Positions 26,197-34,666 of a DNA stretch of 64,000 nt are shown here, piece by piece. A program made the translations under genes and the position numbers. The DNA comes from Herbiconiux moechotypicola (lineage in GTDB: Bacteria > Actinomycetota > Actinomycetes > Actinomycetales > Microbacteriaceae): NCBI RefSeq assembly GCF_024979255.1, contig NZ_JANLCN010000006.1:124001-188000 (forward strand), in the 5' to 3' direction. Each line of letters begins with the position of its first letter. The stretch's first letter is position 1. A model generated the notes under the pieces. The model did not search any database. It had not been told where the DNA came from and saw only the letters and a program-made list of their open reading frames with translations.

Positions 26197-27960
26197 ATGA
26201 CCACCTCCTCCGCCCGCTATTCCACCGGCCACCACGCCACCGACCGCACCTGGGTCGACCGCTTCGAGTTCCCCCGCAGCACACCTCCGCAGCAGATCGA
26301 GGTGCTCATCGTGGGCGCCGGACCCTCGGGGCTCGGCACCGCGCTCGAGCTCACCCGGCACGGCGTCTCGGTCGCCGTCGTCGACTCGGCCACCGAAGCC
26401 ACACTGGTGCGCGCCGGCGCCGCGGGGGTGAGCGCCCGGAGCGTGGAGATCTTCCGCACCTGGGGCGTCGCCGAGCAGATCCGGGACAACTGGACCGTGC
26501 CGCCGGAGTGGAACAAGGGCAACGTGCTCGTCACGAGCGTGGTCGGTCACGTGCTCGGCGGCAAGGCGCCCGACGCGTTCTCCCGCTCAGCGGGCGGCCC
26601 GGTCTCGCGTGAGGACGGGGTGCGACGGCCGCAGACCGTGTTCCAGAAGGTGTTCCTCGACCGGCTCGCCGAGCTGGGGGTGCCCGTGGCGGGCGGCTGG
26701 CGGGTGGAGGCGGTCGATCAGGATGCGGACGGCGTGACCTCCGCGGTCGTGCACGTCGAGAGCGGGGAACGCCGTGAGATCCGCTCCGCCTACGTGGTCG
26801 GCGCCGACGGCTCGAAGAGCACGGTGCGCGGGCTCGCCGGCATCGGGCGCTCGGGGGAGTACGCCACCGAACGGCACTGGCGCTACGTCGTGCGCACCGT
26901 CGGCGGGGTGCCCGCCGAGCTGGGTCCGGCGCCGAGCGCGAGCAACATCGTGTTCAACGACCACTACTCGGGGTTCGTCTCGGCCCTCAACGAGACCGAC
27001 TGGCGCGCCTATGCCGGCCCGTTCCCGGTCGACTACGTGCCCTCGGAGGAGGAGCTGATCGAGGGCGCACGCAAGGGGTTCGGCTTCGACGCCGACCTCG
27101 AGGTGGTGAGCCTCACGGGGTACTACAAGAGCACCCGGATCGCCGACCGGTTCGTGAGCGGCCGCATCGCGCTGGTGGGCGACGCGGCGCACGTGCGCAC
27201 GCCGGGCGGCAACCTCTCGGAGGGCTTCGGCGACGTCGCCAACCTCGGCTGGAAGCTCGCGGCCGTGCTTCAGGGTGCCGGAGGCGCAGGCCTCCTCGAC
27301 TCCTACGACCAGGAACGCCGGGTGCACAACGAGCGGGTCGCCGACCACGCCCTCGCCCGGGCCATCGCCAATGACGAGGCGCTCGCCGAGGTGCGTGCCG
27401 TCGGAGTGCCGGCCGACGACGACACGAGCGCCGAGGCGGCCGAGCGGCGCGCCGAGGTGGGCCGCATCCTCGCCCGGGACTTCGCGTTCGCGCTGGGGGT
27501 CGTGTTCGACGAGCGCTACGACGCCTCGTCGGCGATCGTCTACGACGAGGGGCAGCGCACGGCCGAGCGGCCGTGGACGCCCGACGTCTACGTCGACGAC
27601 GCCCGCCCGGGTCACCGCGCCCCCAACGGCGCGATCGAGGCGTCGGGGGTCACGCTGTACGGCCGGCTCGGCAGTGCGCCGGCGCTGCTCGTGCTCACCG
27701 ACGACACCACCGCCGTGGACGACTTCGCGCGGGCCTCGCGCGAGAACGGCCTCCCGCTCGACGTGCTGCACCTCACCGAGCCCGAGGTGCGCGCGCTGTA
27801 CGGCGCCGACTACGCCCTCGTGCGGCCCGATCACCACGTGGCCTGGCACGGGGTCGGTCAGTCGTTCGACGCCGCCGAGGTGCTCGCGACGGTCTACGGC
27901 CACCGCGATGCCCTCGAGGCCGGCCACGAGCCCGAGGAGTCCGCACTCCAGAACGCCTGA
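26197..27960 (+). CDS. FAD-dependent aromatic-type monooxygenase
   Basis: 587 residues. N-terminal FAD-binding VLIVGAGPSGLGTALELTRHG, the DG fingerprint VVGADGSKSTVRGLAG, the GDAAHVRTPGGNLSEGFGDVANLGWKLA motif that binds the FAD ribityl and pyrophosphate, and a C-terminal thioredoxin-like domain of about 150 residues. This is the flavin hydroxylase (PheA/MhpA) class. It has its own AGAGAG ribosome site and lies 62 bases after the LLM gene in the same direction, so it probably belongs to the same operon. Confidence 0.9.
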   Translation: MTTSSARYSTGHHATDRTWVDRFEFPRSTPPQQIEVLIVGAGPSGLGTALELTRHGVSVAVVDSATEATLVRAGAAGVSARSVEIFRTWGVAEQIRDNWTVPPEWNKGNVLVTSVVGHVLGGKAPDAFSRSAGGPVSREDGVRRPQTVFQKVFLDRLAELGVPVAGGWRVEAVDQDADGVTSAVVHVESGERREIRSAYVVGADGSKSTVRGLAGIGRSGEYATERHWRYVVRTVGGVPAELGPAPSASNIVFNDHYSGFVSALNETDWRAYAGPFPVDYVPSEEELIEGARKGFGFDADLEVVSLTGYYKSTRIADRFVSGRIALVGDAAHVRTPGGNLSEGFGDVANLGWKLAAVLQGAGGAGLLDSYDQERRVHNERVADHALARAIANDEALAEVRAVGVPADDDTSAEAAERRAEVGRILARDFAFALGVVFDERYDASSAIVYDEGQRTAERPWTPDVYVDDARPGHRAPNGAIEASGVTLYGRLGSAPALLVLTDDTTAVDDFARASRENGLPLDVLHLTEPEVRALYGADYALVRPDHHVAWHGVGQSFDAAEVLATVYGHRDALEAGHEPEESALQNA

Positions 27961-27991
27961 GGCGGGGAGTTTGTTCTTCTGGACTATCGTT

Positions 27992-28005
27992 TGTGTACCG
28001 GCACA
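27992..28005. promoter_or_regulatory. Candidate operator TGTG-N6-CACA before the MocR gene
   Basis: TGTGTACCGGCACA is a dyad about 40 bases before the MocR start, in the position expected for autoregulation. It shares the TTTGTGT...CACA pattern with the site at 16158. Confidence 0.45.
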
Positions 28006-28042
28006 TGTTCGTGCGCCGGCCCTGTGAGAGGGAGCACAAGCG

Positions 28043-29431
28043 ATGTCAACGGTTCTCGGTGCGGGGAGTCCGGCTACGGCGGAGACCATCACCTCCGACT
28101 GGATCGTCGACCGTGTGCCGGGTCGCACCTCTCAGGAGCTCGGTGATGGACTCGAGGCGCTGATCCGCTCGGGAGAGCTGCCCATCGGCAGTCAGCTGCC
28201 CACGATCCGGCGCCTCGCGTCGGCAGCCGGGGTGAGCATCGGCACCGTGCTGGCAGCCTGGAACCACCTCCGCGAGCGCGGCCTCATCGAGACCCACCGC
28301 CGGGGCGGCACCCTCGTGACGGCTCCCGAAGAGCGCAGCACGGCGTCCGCGGCGGCCACGGTGTGGTCGGAGATCGACCTGCAGAGCGGCGCCCCCGACA
28401 TCGCACTGCAGCCCGACCTGCGCGACGCCGTGCTCGACAGCCTCACCGCGAGCGACCTCAACGTGTTCGGCCGCGACTTCATGACCTCCCGGCTGCAGGA
28501 GGCCGTGCTCGGCACCTGGCCGTTCGCCGCCCGTTCTTGGGCCACCGCCGGCGGCGGCACCGAGGCGCTGCTGCTCGCCACGGCGGCCGCGGCCCCGCCC
28601 GGCTCGGTGGTGGCCGTCGACGAGCCCGTGAGCCCGGGCTACCTCGACACCCTGCGCGACCTCGACCTCTCGCCGATCGGCGTGCGGGGCGATGAGCACG
28701 GCCCGACCGTGGAGTCGCTGCGTTCGGCTCTGGAGCGCGGTGCCGTCGCCTTCATCGTGCAGCCGGGCGCACCGTTCGCCGTCGATCACGCGCTCTCCCC
28801 GGAACGCGCCGCCGACCTCGCGGCGCTCCTGGCCGCGCATCCCGGGGTCTGGGTCATCGAGGACGACTCGATCGGGCCGCTCGCCGAGGCGGAGCCGCCC
28901 ACGCTCGGCACCGCGCTGCCCGACCGGGTGCTGCGCGTGCGCAGCTACTGCAAGGCCTACGGCATCGACGTGCGCACCTCGGTGCTCGGCGGCAGCGTGG
29001 AGCTGGTCGAGCGCAGTATCCGTCTGCGCAGCCACGGGGTGGGGTCGAACAGCCGCATCCTGCAGAACACACTCGCCCATCTCATCGCGAGCCCGGGTGC
29101 ATCGGCGGTGGTGGGCCAGGCCAGGGCGGCGTACGGCACCCGGCGAGGAGCGCTCCGCGACGCGCTCGAGCGGCGGGGCGTGCGCGTGCACTCGGGGCCC
29201 CACGGCATCGTGCTGTGGGTCGAGGTGCGCAACGAGACGGATGCGCTGCTGGGCCTGGCCTCGAAGGGCGTGGTGGTGGGAGCGGGCAGCAAGGCCTTCG
29301 TGGTGCCGCCGGCTCAGCCGCTCATCCGCGTGTCGCCGCTGCAGCTGCCCGACGATCCCGCCGCGATCGAGCAGCTCGCCGGTTGGATCGCCGAGGCCTC
29401 CAGGGGCAGCGTGCGGGAGTTCTTCGACTGA
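28043..29431 (+). CDS. MocR/PdxR-type GntR regulator with aminotransferase domain
   Basis: 462 residues. An N-terminal GntR winged helix (ELPIGSQLPTIRRLASAAGVSIGTV, about residues 45-75) is fused to a fold-type I aminotransferase-like domain; the candidate PLP lysine is in RSYCKAYGIDVR. MocR proteins sense an amine or PLP adduct. ATG 28043 follows an AGAGGGAG site. It sits at the end of the importer/monooxygenase block and is the most plausible local regulator. Its gene and the convergent DUF1684 gene share one terminator. Confidence 0.88.
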   Translation: MSTVLGAGSPATAETITSDWIVDRVPGRTSQELGDGLEALIRSGELPIGSQLPTIRRLASAAGVSIGTVLAAWNHLRERGLIETHRRGGTLVTAPEERSTASAAATVWSEIDLQSGAPDIALQPDLRDAVLDSLTASDLNVFGRDFMTSRLQEAVLGTWPFAARSWATAGGGTEALLLATAAAAPPGSVVAVDEPVSPGYLDTLRDLDLSPIGVRGDEHGPTVESLRSALERGAVAFIVQPGAPFAVDHALSPERAADLAALLAAHPGVWVIEDDSIGPLAEAEPPTLGTALPDRVLRVRSYCKAYGIDVRTSVLGGSVELVERSIRLRSHGVGSNSRILQNTLAHLIASPGASAVVGQARAAYGTRRGALRDALERRGVRVHSGPHGIVLWVEVRNETDALLGLASKGVVVGAGSKAFVVPPAQPLIRVSPLQLPDDPAAIEQLAGWIAEASRGSVREFFD

Positions 29432-29457
29432 CCGGCGGCGACACCACCGGTCAGTCG
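29425..29457. terminator. Shared terminator spanning two convergent stop codons
   Basis: An 11-bp perfect stem (CGACTGACCGG at 29425-29435 with CCGGTCAGTCG at 29447-29457) and an 11-base loop. The left arm holds the MocR stop codon and the right arm the stop of the opposing DUF1684 gene. It lacks long T-tracts. Confidence 0.6.
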
Positions 29458-30296
29458 TCGGCGGCCCGCGGGTCTCCGTGCGGGGTGCGCTCCCCGGCCT
29501 CGATCGCGACCGGCAGGCGGTTCTGCGCCGGTGCGAGCGGGCAGGGCGAGTACGGCGTGTAGGCGCACTGCAGATTGCTCGTGCGTGTGAAGTCGAGCAC
29601 TACGCGTGAGTCGTCGCCCACCTCGAAGCCGTGCAGGGCCCGGCTCGCGGGGTAGGTGCTCACCCCGCTGGTGGCGTCGGTGAACACCGTGAACAGGCTG
29701 CCCGGCGTCGGCCCGCCCTCGAACACGACCAGCGAGAGCTCGACCCCGTCGATCGTGAACTCGACCACACCGGGCGAGGTGTGCGTGTGCACGATGCCGT
29801 CCACCGCCGCGTCGATGCTGAGGTCGCGCGGCTCGTCCCAGGGCACGAACAGGCCCTCCACCACCCAGCGCGGGTCGGGCTCGAACGTGGGGGTTCCGAG
29901 GTAGCCGGTGCGGCGGGGGCTCTCCGGATGCACGGGGCGCAGCAGGTCGTGACCGCCCCGTCGCGAGAGTTCGAGCACCGCGTCGCGCCAGGTCGCCCGC
30001 CGACGCTGCCGCTCCTCGAGCGGGCCGAAGCCGTGGGCACCCGTGATCGTGATGCCGTCGAGCTCGATCGTCTCACCCTCGGGCAGGTCGACGCGGGGGC
30101 CGTCCGGTCCGGTGCTCCAGAGGCCTGGCGCGCCGTCGATGGCGCGCGGCGTGCCGTCGAGCAGGGTGATGGACGAGTACGCGAGGAAACCGTGCGGGTC
30201 GCGCCGGGAGCGCTCGAGCTCGTCGTGCCAGGCCTGCCAGTCTGCGGTGAACGCGGTGGCGGGCTCGGTGGGGAGGGTGCTGAGCGGTGTGGTCAT
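29451..30296 (-). CDS. DUF1684 domain protein
   Basis: 281 residues. The conserved core runs from WHDELERSRRDPHGFLAYSSITLLDG through PRRTGYLGTPTFEPDPRW and VVFEGGPTPGSLFTVFTDATSG to the C-terminal DFTRTSNLQCAYTPYSPCPLAPAQNRLPVAIEAGE. The function of the family is unknown. ATG 30296 is the family-type start; longer frames run into the promoter region. A TGTG-N4-CACA dyad lies 38 bases upstream. Confidence 0.88.
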   Translation of the reverse strand: MTTPLSTLPTEPATAFTADWQAWHDELERSRRDPHGFLAYSSITLLDGTPRAIDGAPGLWSTGPDGPRVDLPEGETIELDGITITGAHGFGPLEERQRRRATWRDAVLELSRRGGHDLLRPVHPESPRRTGYLGTPTFEPDPRWVVEGLFVPWDEPRDLSIDAAVDGIVHTHTSPGVVEFTIDGVELSLVVFEGGPTPGSLFTVFTDATSGVSTYPASRALHGFEVGDDSRVVLDFTRTSNLQCAYTPYSPCPLAPAQNRLPVAIEAGERTPHGDPRAADD

Positions 30297-30333
30297 GGCC
30301 CGATCCTGCTGCGGGGCGCGTTCTGTTCGCCAC

Positions 30334-30345
30334 TGTGCTGACACA
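30334..30345. promoter_or_regulatory. Candidate operator TGTG-N4-CACA
   Basis: TGTGCTGACACA in the divergent gap between the DUF1684 and M28 peptidase genes. On the minus strand it reads TTTGTGTCAGCACA, close to the site at 16158. Confidence 0.4.
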
Positions 30346-30457
30346 AAGCGAGACAAAACTCCTTTGTGCTCACGTTTCCATCGTGTTTCCCCTTGCCGCC
30401 TGACCCCCGTTTGCGGGTATATTTCAGCCAACGTTCACGCGACCAGGGGAGATCCAC

Positions 30458-32176
30458 GTGAAGAGACGTCATCGGAGACTTGCAGCGATCGGGTTGGGCA
30501 CGGGGGTGGTGATCGCGGGCGCGGCCGGTTTCGGCAGCGCGGCCTACGCGGTCGATCCCGCCGACCTGGAGAGCCGCGTCACCGTCGCCGGGGTGATGGC
30601 CCACCTCGAGGCACTGCAGGCGATCGCGGAGGCCAACGACGGCAACCGCGCGCTCGGCACCTCGGGCTACGAGGCGAGCGGCGCCTACGTGGAGGAGGTG
30701 CTGACCGCGGCCGGGTACATCCCGGAGCGCCAGGAGTTCATCGCCACCACCCAGTCGATCGACGAGTACTCCATCACCCTGCTGGGCACGACGCAAGACC
30801 TCGAGACCGAGGAGCTCGACCGCATCCCGATGGAGGGCACCACGGCCACGCCACCCGAGGGTCTCACGGGACTCGAGCTGGTCGAGCCGGCCGTCCTGGT
30901 CGCCTGCACGCCTGAGGCCTGGGACGGCGTCGACGTGGCGGGCAAGGTCGCGCTGGTGAGCCGCGGGGAGTGCGCCTTCGCCGACAAGTCGCTCGCCGCC
31001 TCCGCCGCGGGCGCCGCCGCGCTGCTGGTCTACAACAACGAGCCGGGTCCGCTCGCGGGCACCCTGGGCGAGCAGGTGCCCGAGTACGTGCCGACCGTCG
31101 GCCTCTCCCAAGAGGAGGGAGCCGCCGCCGTGGCCGCGCTCGAGGACGGCCCCGTCACGATCGATCTGCAGCTGCAGGAGACCACGACGAGCGTGGAGAC
31201 CTTCAACATCATCGCCCAGACGCCGTCGGGCGACCCCGGCAACGTGGTGATGCTCGGGGCGCACCTCGACTCGGTGCAGGAGGGCGCCGGCATCAACGAC
31301 AACGGCAGCGGCTCGGCCGCCATCCTCGAGACGGCGGTGCAGCTGGCCGCCTCGGGCGAGCTCAACAACGCGGTGCGCTTCGCGTGGTGGGGCGCCGAGG
31401 AGGTGGGCCTGGTGGGTTCGACCCACTACGTGGAGCAGCTCGCGATCGCCGACGAGGAGCTCCCCGAGGGCGAGGTCGGCGAGCTCGACAAGATCGCCAC
31501 CTACCTCAACTTCGACATGGTGGCCTCGCCCAACTACGTCATCAGCGTCTACGACGCCGACGAGTCGACGTTCCCGGCTCCGGTCGAGGTGCCCGAGGGC
31601 TCGATCGCGACGGAGAAGGCGCTGACCGACTACTTCGACGCGAACGGCCAGCCGTGGATCGACACCGCCTTCGACGCCCGGAGCGACTACGACGCGTTCA
31701 TCGCCTACGGCGTGCCCGCATCCGGTCTGTTCACCGGCGCCGACGACGTGAAGACCGAGGAGCAGGTGGCGCTGTTCGGCGGCACCGCGGGCGTCACCCA
31801 CGACCCGAACTACCACTCCGCAGCCGATGACATCACCAACGTCAACGAGGAGGCGCTCGGCATCATGGTGGGCGCCATCGCCTCGGTGACGGGCTCGCTG
31901 GCGAACGACACCTCGGCCATCAACGGCGTGGTGCCGCCGTCGCCCGAACCCACCGAGGCCCCGTCGCCCACGCCCGACCCCACTGCGAGCCCATCGCCCA
32001 CCACCGCACCCGGGGCCGGCGACGATTCCCAGCTGGCCGCCACCGGCGCCGACCTCGGCGCGCTCGGCGGGGCGATCCCGGTGGCCGTGCTGCTCATCGG
32101 GGCGGGGGCCGTGCTCGCGGCGGTGCGGATGCGCGCGGCGGCCGCGGACCGGAGCAGGGCCGGATCCGACCGGTAG
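30458..32176 (+). CDS. Secreted, wall-anchored M28 family aminopeptidase
   Basis: 572 residues from GTG 30458. A signal peptide (about residues 1-31, ending near GSAAYA) is followed by a PA-domain insert (CTPEAWDGVDVAGKVALVSRGECAF) and an M28 zinc peptidase domain. Zinc-site motifs are MLGAHLDSV, GINDNGSGSAA, WWGAEEVGLVGS, LNFDMVASPN and the late HDPNYHSAADD. A Pro/Thr-rich stretch then leads to LAATGAD, a 20-residue hydrophobic helix and an Arg-rich tail. This is a class E-sortase-like LAxTG wall-anchor signal. It likely releases N-terminal amino acids outside the cell. Confidence 0.92.
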   Translation: MKRRHRRLAAIGLGTGVVIAGAAGFGSAAYAVDPADLESRVTVAGVMAHLEALQAIAEANDGNRALGTSGYEASGAYVEEVLTAAGYIPERQEFIATTQSIDEYSITLLGTTQDLETEELDRIPMEGTTATPPEGLTGLELVEPAVLVACTPEAWDGVDVAGKVALVSRGECAFADKSLAASAAGAAALLVYNNEPGPLAGTLGEQVPEYVPTVGLSQEEGAAAVAALEDGPVTIDLQLQETTTSVETFNIIAQTPSGDPGNVVMLGAHLDSVQEGAGINDNGSGSAAILETAVQLAASGELNNAVRFAWWGAEEVGLVGSTHYVEQLAIADEELPEGEVGELDKIATYLNFDMVASPNYVISVYDADESTFPAPVEVPEGSIATEKALTDYFDANGQPWIDTAFDARSDYDAFIAYGVPASGLFTGADDVKTEEQVALFGGTAGVTHDPNYHSAADDITNVNEEALGIMVGAIASVTGSLANDTSAINGVVPPSPEPTEAPSPTPDPTASPSPTTAPGAGDDSQLAATGADLGALGGAIPVAVLLIGAGAVLAAVRMRAAAADRSRAGSDR

Positions 32177-32228
32177 GCCAGATTCGACCAGTAGAAAGTA
32201 CTCAGGCCGGGCGGCGGCTGCGGGAGCC

Positions 32229-32234
32229 TAGCGT
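32229..32234 (+). promoter_or_regulatory. -10 element TAGCGT of the beta-amylase gene
   Basis: TAGCGT lies exactly 6 bases before ATG 32241, supporting a leaderless message and that start over the GTG at 32235. Confidence 0.55.
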
Positions 32235-32240
32235 GTGGGG

Positions 32241-33794
32241 ATGAAATCCCAGATCCCCACGCGCGGCCTCGCGGCCGCCGCTCTGCTGTGCGGTGCGGCG
32301 CTCTCCGTGTCGCCCCTCGTCCCGCTCGCCTCGGCGTCGGCCGGCACCGGAGCCGCCCGCACCGTGAACCTCATGGCCCCCCTGTTCATCGACGACTGGG
32401 CGAGCTCCGGTCCGCAATGGCGCGCCTTCACCTCCTCGCTCGCCGTCGCCGACCGGCAGGGAGTCGACGCCGTCGCCGTCGACGTCTGGTGGGGCACCGC
32501 CGAGCCCGAGCGCGGCGTGTTCGACTGGAGCTACTACGACAAGGTCTTCGCCGCCATCACCTCGGCCGGGCTCGACCTGGTGCCGCTCATGTCGTTCCAC
32601 GAGTGCAAGAGCAACGTCGGCGACGTGTGCGACATCTCGGTGCCCGACTGGGTGTGGGAGCCCTACCAGATCTGCGGCGTGACCGGCTGGTGCTCCGAGG
32701 TGCCGGTCGAGAACTACTACGTCAGCGAGTACGGCAACGTCAACAAGGAGGCACCGGCGCCCTGGGGCACGGGCAACGACCGCGCCCTGGCCGACATGCG
32801 CGGGTTCATGAACGCCTTCGAGGAGCACTACACCCAGGGCGCCACCGACTACCGCGGGCGGGTGCAGGAGCTCTCCATCAGCACCGGTCCCGCGGGTGAG
32901 CTGCGCTATCCGTCCTACAACGCGCACGACAAGTCGGTGCCGGGCAACCCGGCCGGGTACCCCAACAGGGGAACCTTCCAGAGCTCCAGCCCGGCGGCCG
33001 TGCGGTCGTTCGCCGACTGGGCCGTGGCCCGCTACGGGTCGGTCGCCGGCGTGGCCGCGGCCTGGAGCATCCCGGGGCTGAGCTACGCCGCCATCACGCC
33101 GCCCACCGACCACGAGCGGTTCATCACCTCGGGCTCGTACCACTCGCTGCGCTACGGCCGCGACTTCACCCGCTGGTACCACGAGAGCCTCCTGCAGCAC
33201 GGCCGCGAGGTCATGCGCCAGGCGGTCGGGGCGTTCGACGAGGGGTTCGCCTCGGTGCCGCTCGGCTTCAAGATCCCCGGCGTGCACTGGCAGACGATGG
33301 CGACGAGCCCGATGCGGCGTGCGCCCGAGATCGCGGCGGGGATGCTCCACACCGACCAGGACTACAACGGCTCGTCGACCGACTTCGGGTACGACGGCAT
33401 CGTCTCGCTCGCCCGCGAGCTGCGGTCGGAGACCGACGGCGGCAGGGCGCCCGCCCACGCCGTCACGCTGCACTTCACGGCCCTCGAGATGCCCGACGGC
33501 CGGGAGTGGGACGGAGCCGATCACGCCTACTCCGACGCCGCGTCGCTCGTGCGCTGGGTCGGGGCGGCCGCGGGCAAGTCGGGCGTGACGCTCAAGGGCG
33601 AGAACGCGCTCGCCGACAACCTGGGCTCCGCGGGCACCCCGTCGACGGTCGGCTGGTCGCACATCCGCGACGCCTTCTCGGGCACGCCGTCGGCCTACTC
33701 GGGTCTCACCGTGCTGAGGCTGCCGCAGGTGACGGGCAGCGCGACCTCGACCGGTCGGGTGGAATTCGAGCGGTTCCTGCGCGACTTCCATTGA
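32241..33794 (+). CDS. Secreted GH14 beta-amylase
   Basis: 517 residues with a signal peptide (cleavage near ASASA, about residue 33). The GH14 barrel is recognisable from VDAVAVDVWWGTAEPERGVFDWSYYD, LVPLMSFHECKSNVGD and ISVPDWVW. The two catalytic glutamates are Glu220 in GPAGELRYPSY (acid) and Glu454 in LKGENAL (base). It hydrolyses starch from the non-reducing end to maltose outside the cell. No starch-binding domain follows, unlike Bacillus enzymes. GH14 is uncommon in bacteria. Confidence 0.92.
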   Translation: MKSQIPTRGLAAAALLCGAALSVSPLVPLASASAGTGAARTVNLMAPLFIDDWASSGPQWRAFTSSLAVADRQGVDAVAVDVWWGTAEPERGVFDWSYYDKVFAAITSAGLDLVPLMSFHECKSNVGDVCDISVPDWVWEPYQICGVTGWCSEVPVENYYVSEYGNVNKEAPAPWGTGNDRALADMRGFMNAFEEHYTQGATDYRGRVQELSISTGPAGELRYPSYNAHDKSVPGNPAGYPNRGTFQSSSPAAVRSFADWAVARYGSVAGVAAAWSIPGLSYAAITPPTDHERFITSGSYHSLRYGRDFTRWYHESLLQHGREVMRQAVGAFDEGFASVPLGFKIPGVHWQTMATSPMRRAPEIAAGMLHTDQDYNGSSTDFGYDGIVSLARELRSETDGGRAPAHAVTLHFTALEMPDGREWDGADHAYSDAASLVRWVGAAAGKSGVTLKGENALADNLGSAGTPSTVGWSHIRDAFSGTPSAYSGLTVLRLPQVTGSATSTGRVEFERFLRDFH

Positions 33795-33833
33795 TTCGCG
33801 AGCTCGACAGCGGGCTCGGATCGCCGCGTCGAC

Positions 33834-33884
33834 AGCGGGCTCACGCCCCAGAGGTGTCGCGCCTCAGAGGTGCGTGAGCCCGCT
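33834..33884. terminator. 12-bp inverted repeat between convergent genes
   Basis: AGCGGGCTCACG (33834-33845) pairs with CGTGAGCCCGCT (33873-33884) across a 27-base loop holding the stop of the GAP gene. The first 9 bases of the left arm also occur at 33808. It is a possible bidirectional terminator without T-tract. Confidence 0.45.
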
Positions 33885-34622
33885 GCCGATGATGACCGTG
33901 GCGAGCACGAACACGACGATGGTCGTGACCATCGCGCTGTTGCCCTCGATCCACACCCTGGTCTCTTCGAGGGGGCGCTTCATGCGGGCGGGGTCGAGCA
34001 GCGTGAAGATGATGGGTGCCGCCAGGGTCGAGAGGCCGAGCACCACGTACACGGCGACCGCCACCGCCATCTCGCCGACCGACACCCCGCCGGTCGCGAT
34101 GGCGACGCCCGCCGCGATGGTGAGCAGCAGGTTCTTGGGCCTCAGCATGAGCACGAAGCCCACACCGAACGAGGGCACCGGTCCGAGTCCGGTGAGCCGG
34201 GTCATCCACACCGGCGGGCCGTGCGAGACGTCGTCGTCGAGGATGCTCAGGGCCGGGTCGGGCCCGGCAGCGGTGTCGGCGGCCCGCATGCCGCCCACCA
34301 CCCGGGCGGCACGCACTCTGTTGCGGTGCCGTGCCCGAACGAACCGCACCACGGCCAGGGCGAGCAGCGCCACGCCGAGCACGATCTCGATCGCCGCCAC
34401 CTCGGGGCTCTCCTTCGAGGCCGGCAGCGGGGGCAGCAGACTGGCCGCGGCCGTGAACCCCACCGTGAGCGCCGAGAGACCGACGACGGTGCCCACGAGG
34501 TACGACAGGCTCGCCCACCGGCCGCGGGGCGAGAGCAGGATGAGCACCATCACGACGATCGGCACCGAGCTCAGGGCCACCCCCACGGCGAGCGGAAGGA
34601 GGTGCCCGATGATCCCCGCCAT
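33864..34622 (-). CDS. GAP family membrane protein
   Basis: 252 residues with six hydrophobic segments split by a polar loop of about 50 residues in the middle. The pattern LLPLAVGVALSSVPIVVMVLILLSPRGRWASLSYLVG and the later FVLMLRPKNLLLTIAAGVAI are typical of the actinobacterial GAP/Sap family, whose best-known member assists export of glycolipids (mycobacterial Gap, Sap). TAGAAT lies 6 bases before the ATG. It is divergent from the adenylating-enzyme operon by 44 bases. Confidence 0.85.
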   Translation of the reverse strand: MAGIIGHLLPLAVGVALSSVPIVVMVLILLSPRGRWASLSYLVGTVVGLSALTVGFTAAASLLPPLPASKESPEVAAIEIVLGVALLALAVVRFVRARHRNRVRAARVVGGMRAADTAAGPDPALSILDDDVSHGPPVWMTRLTGLGPVPSFGVGFVLMLRPKNLLLTIAAGVAIATGGVSVGEMAVAVAVYVVLGLSTLAAPIIFTLLDPARMKRPLEETRVWIEGNSAMVTTIVVFVLATVIIGSGLTHL

Positions 34623-34654
34623 GCCGCCATTCTAGGAGCACGGCGCGGCGTGCG

Positions 34655-34660
34655 TATTCT
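34655..34660 (+). promoter_or_regulatory. -10 element TATTCT of the four-gene acyl operon
   Basis: TATTCT lies exactly 6 bases before GTG 34667. No ribosome site is visible, so translation probably begins leaderless. Confidence 0.6.
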
Positions 34661-34666
34661 GGGACT

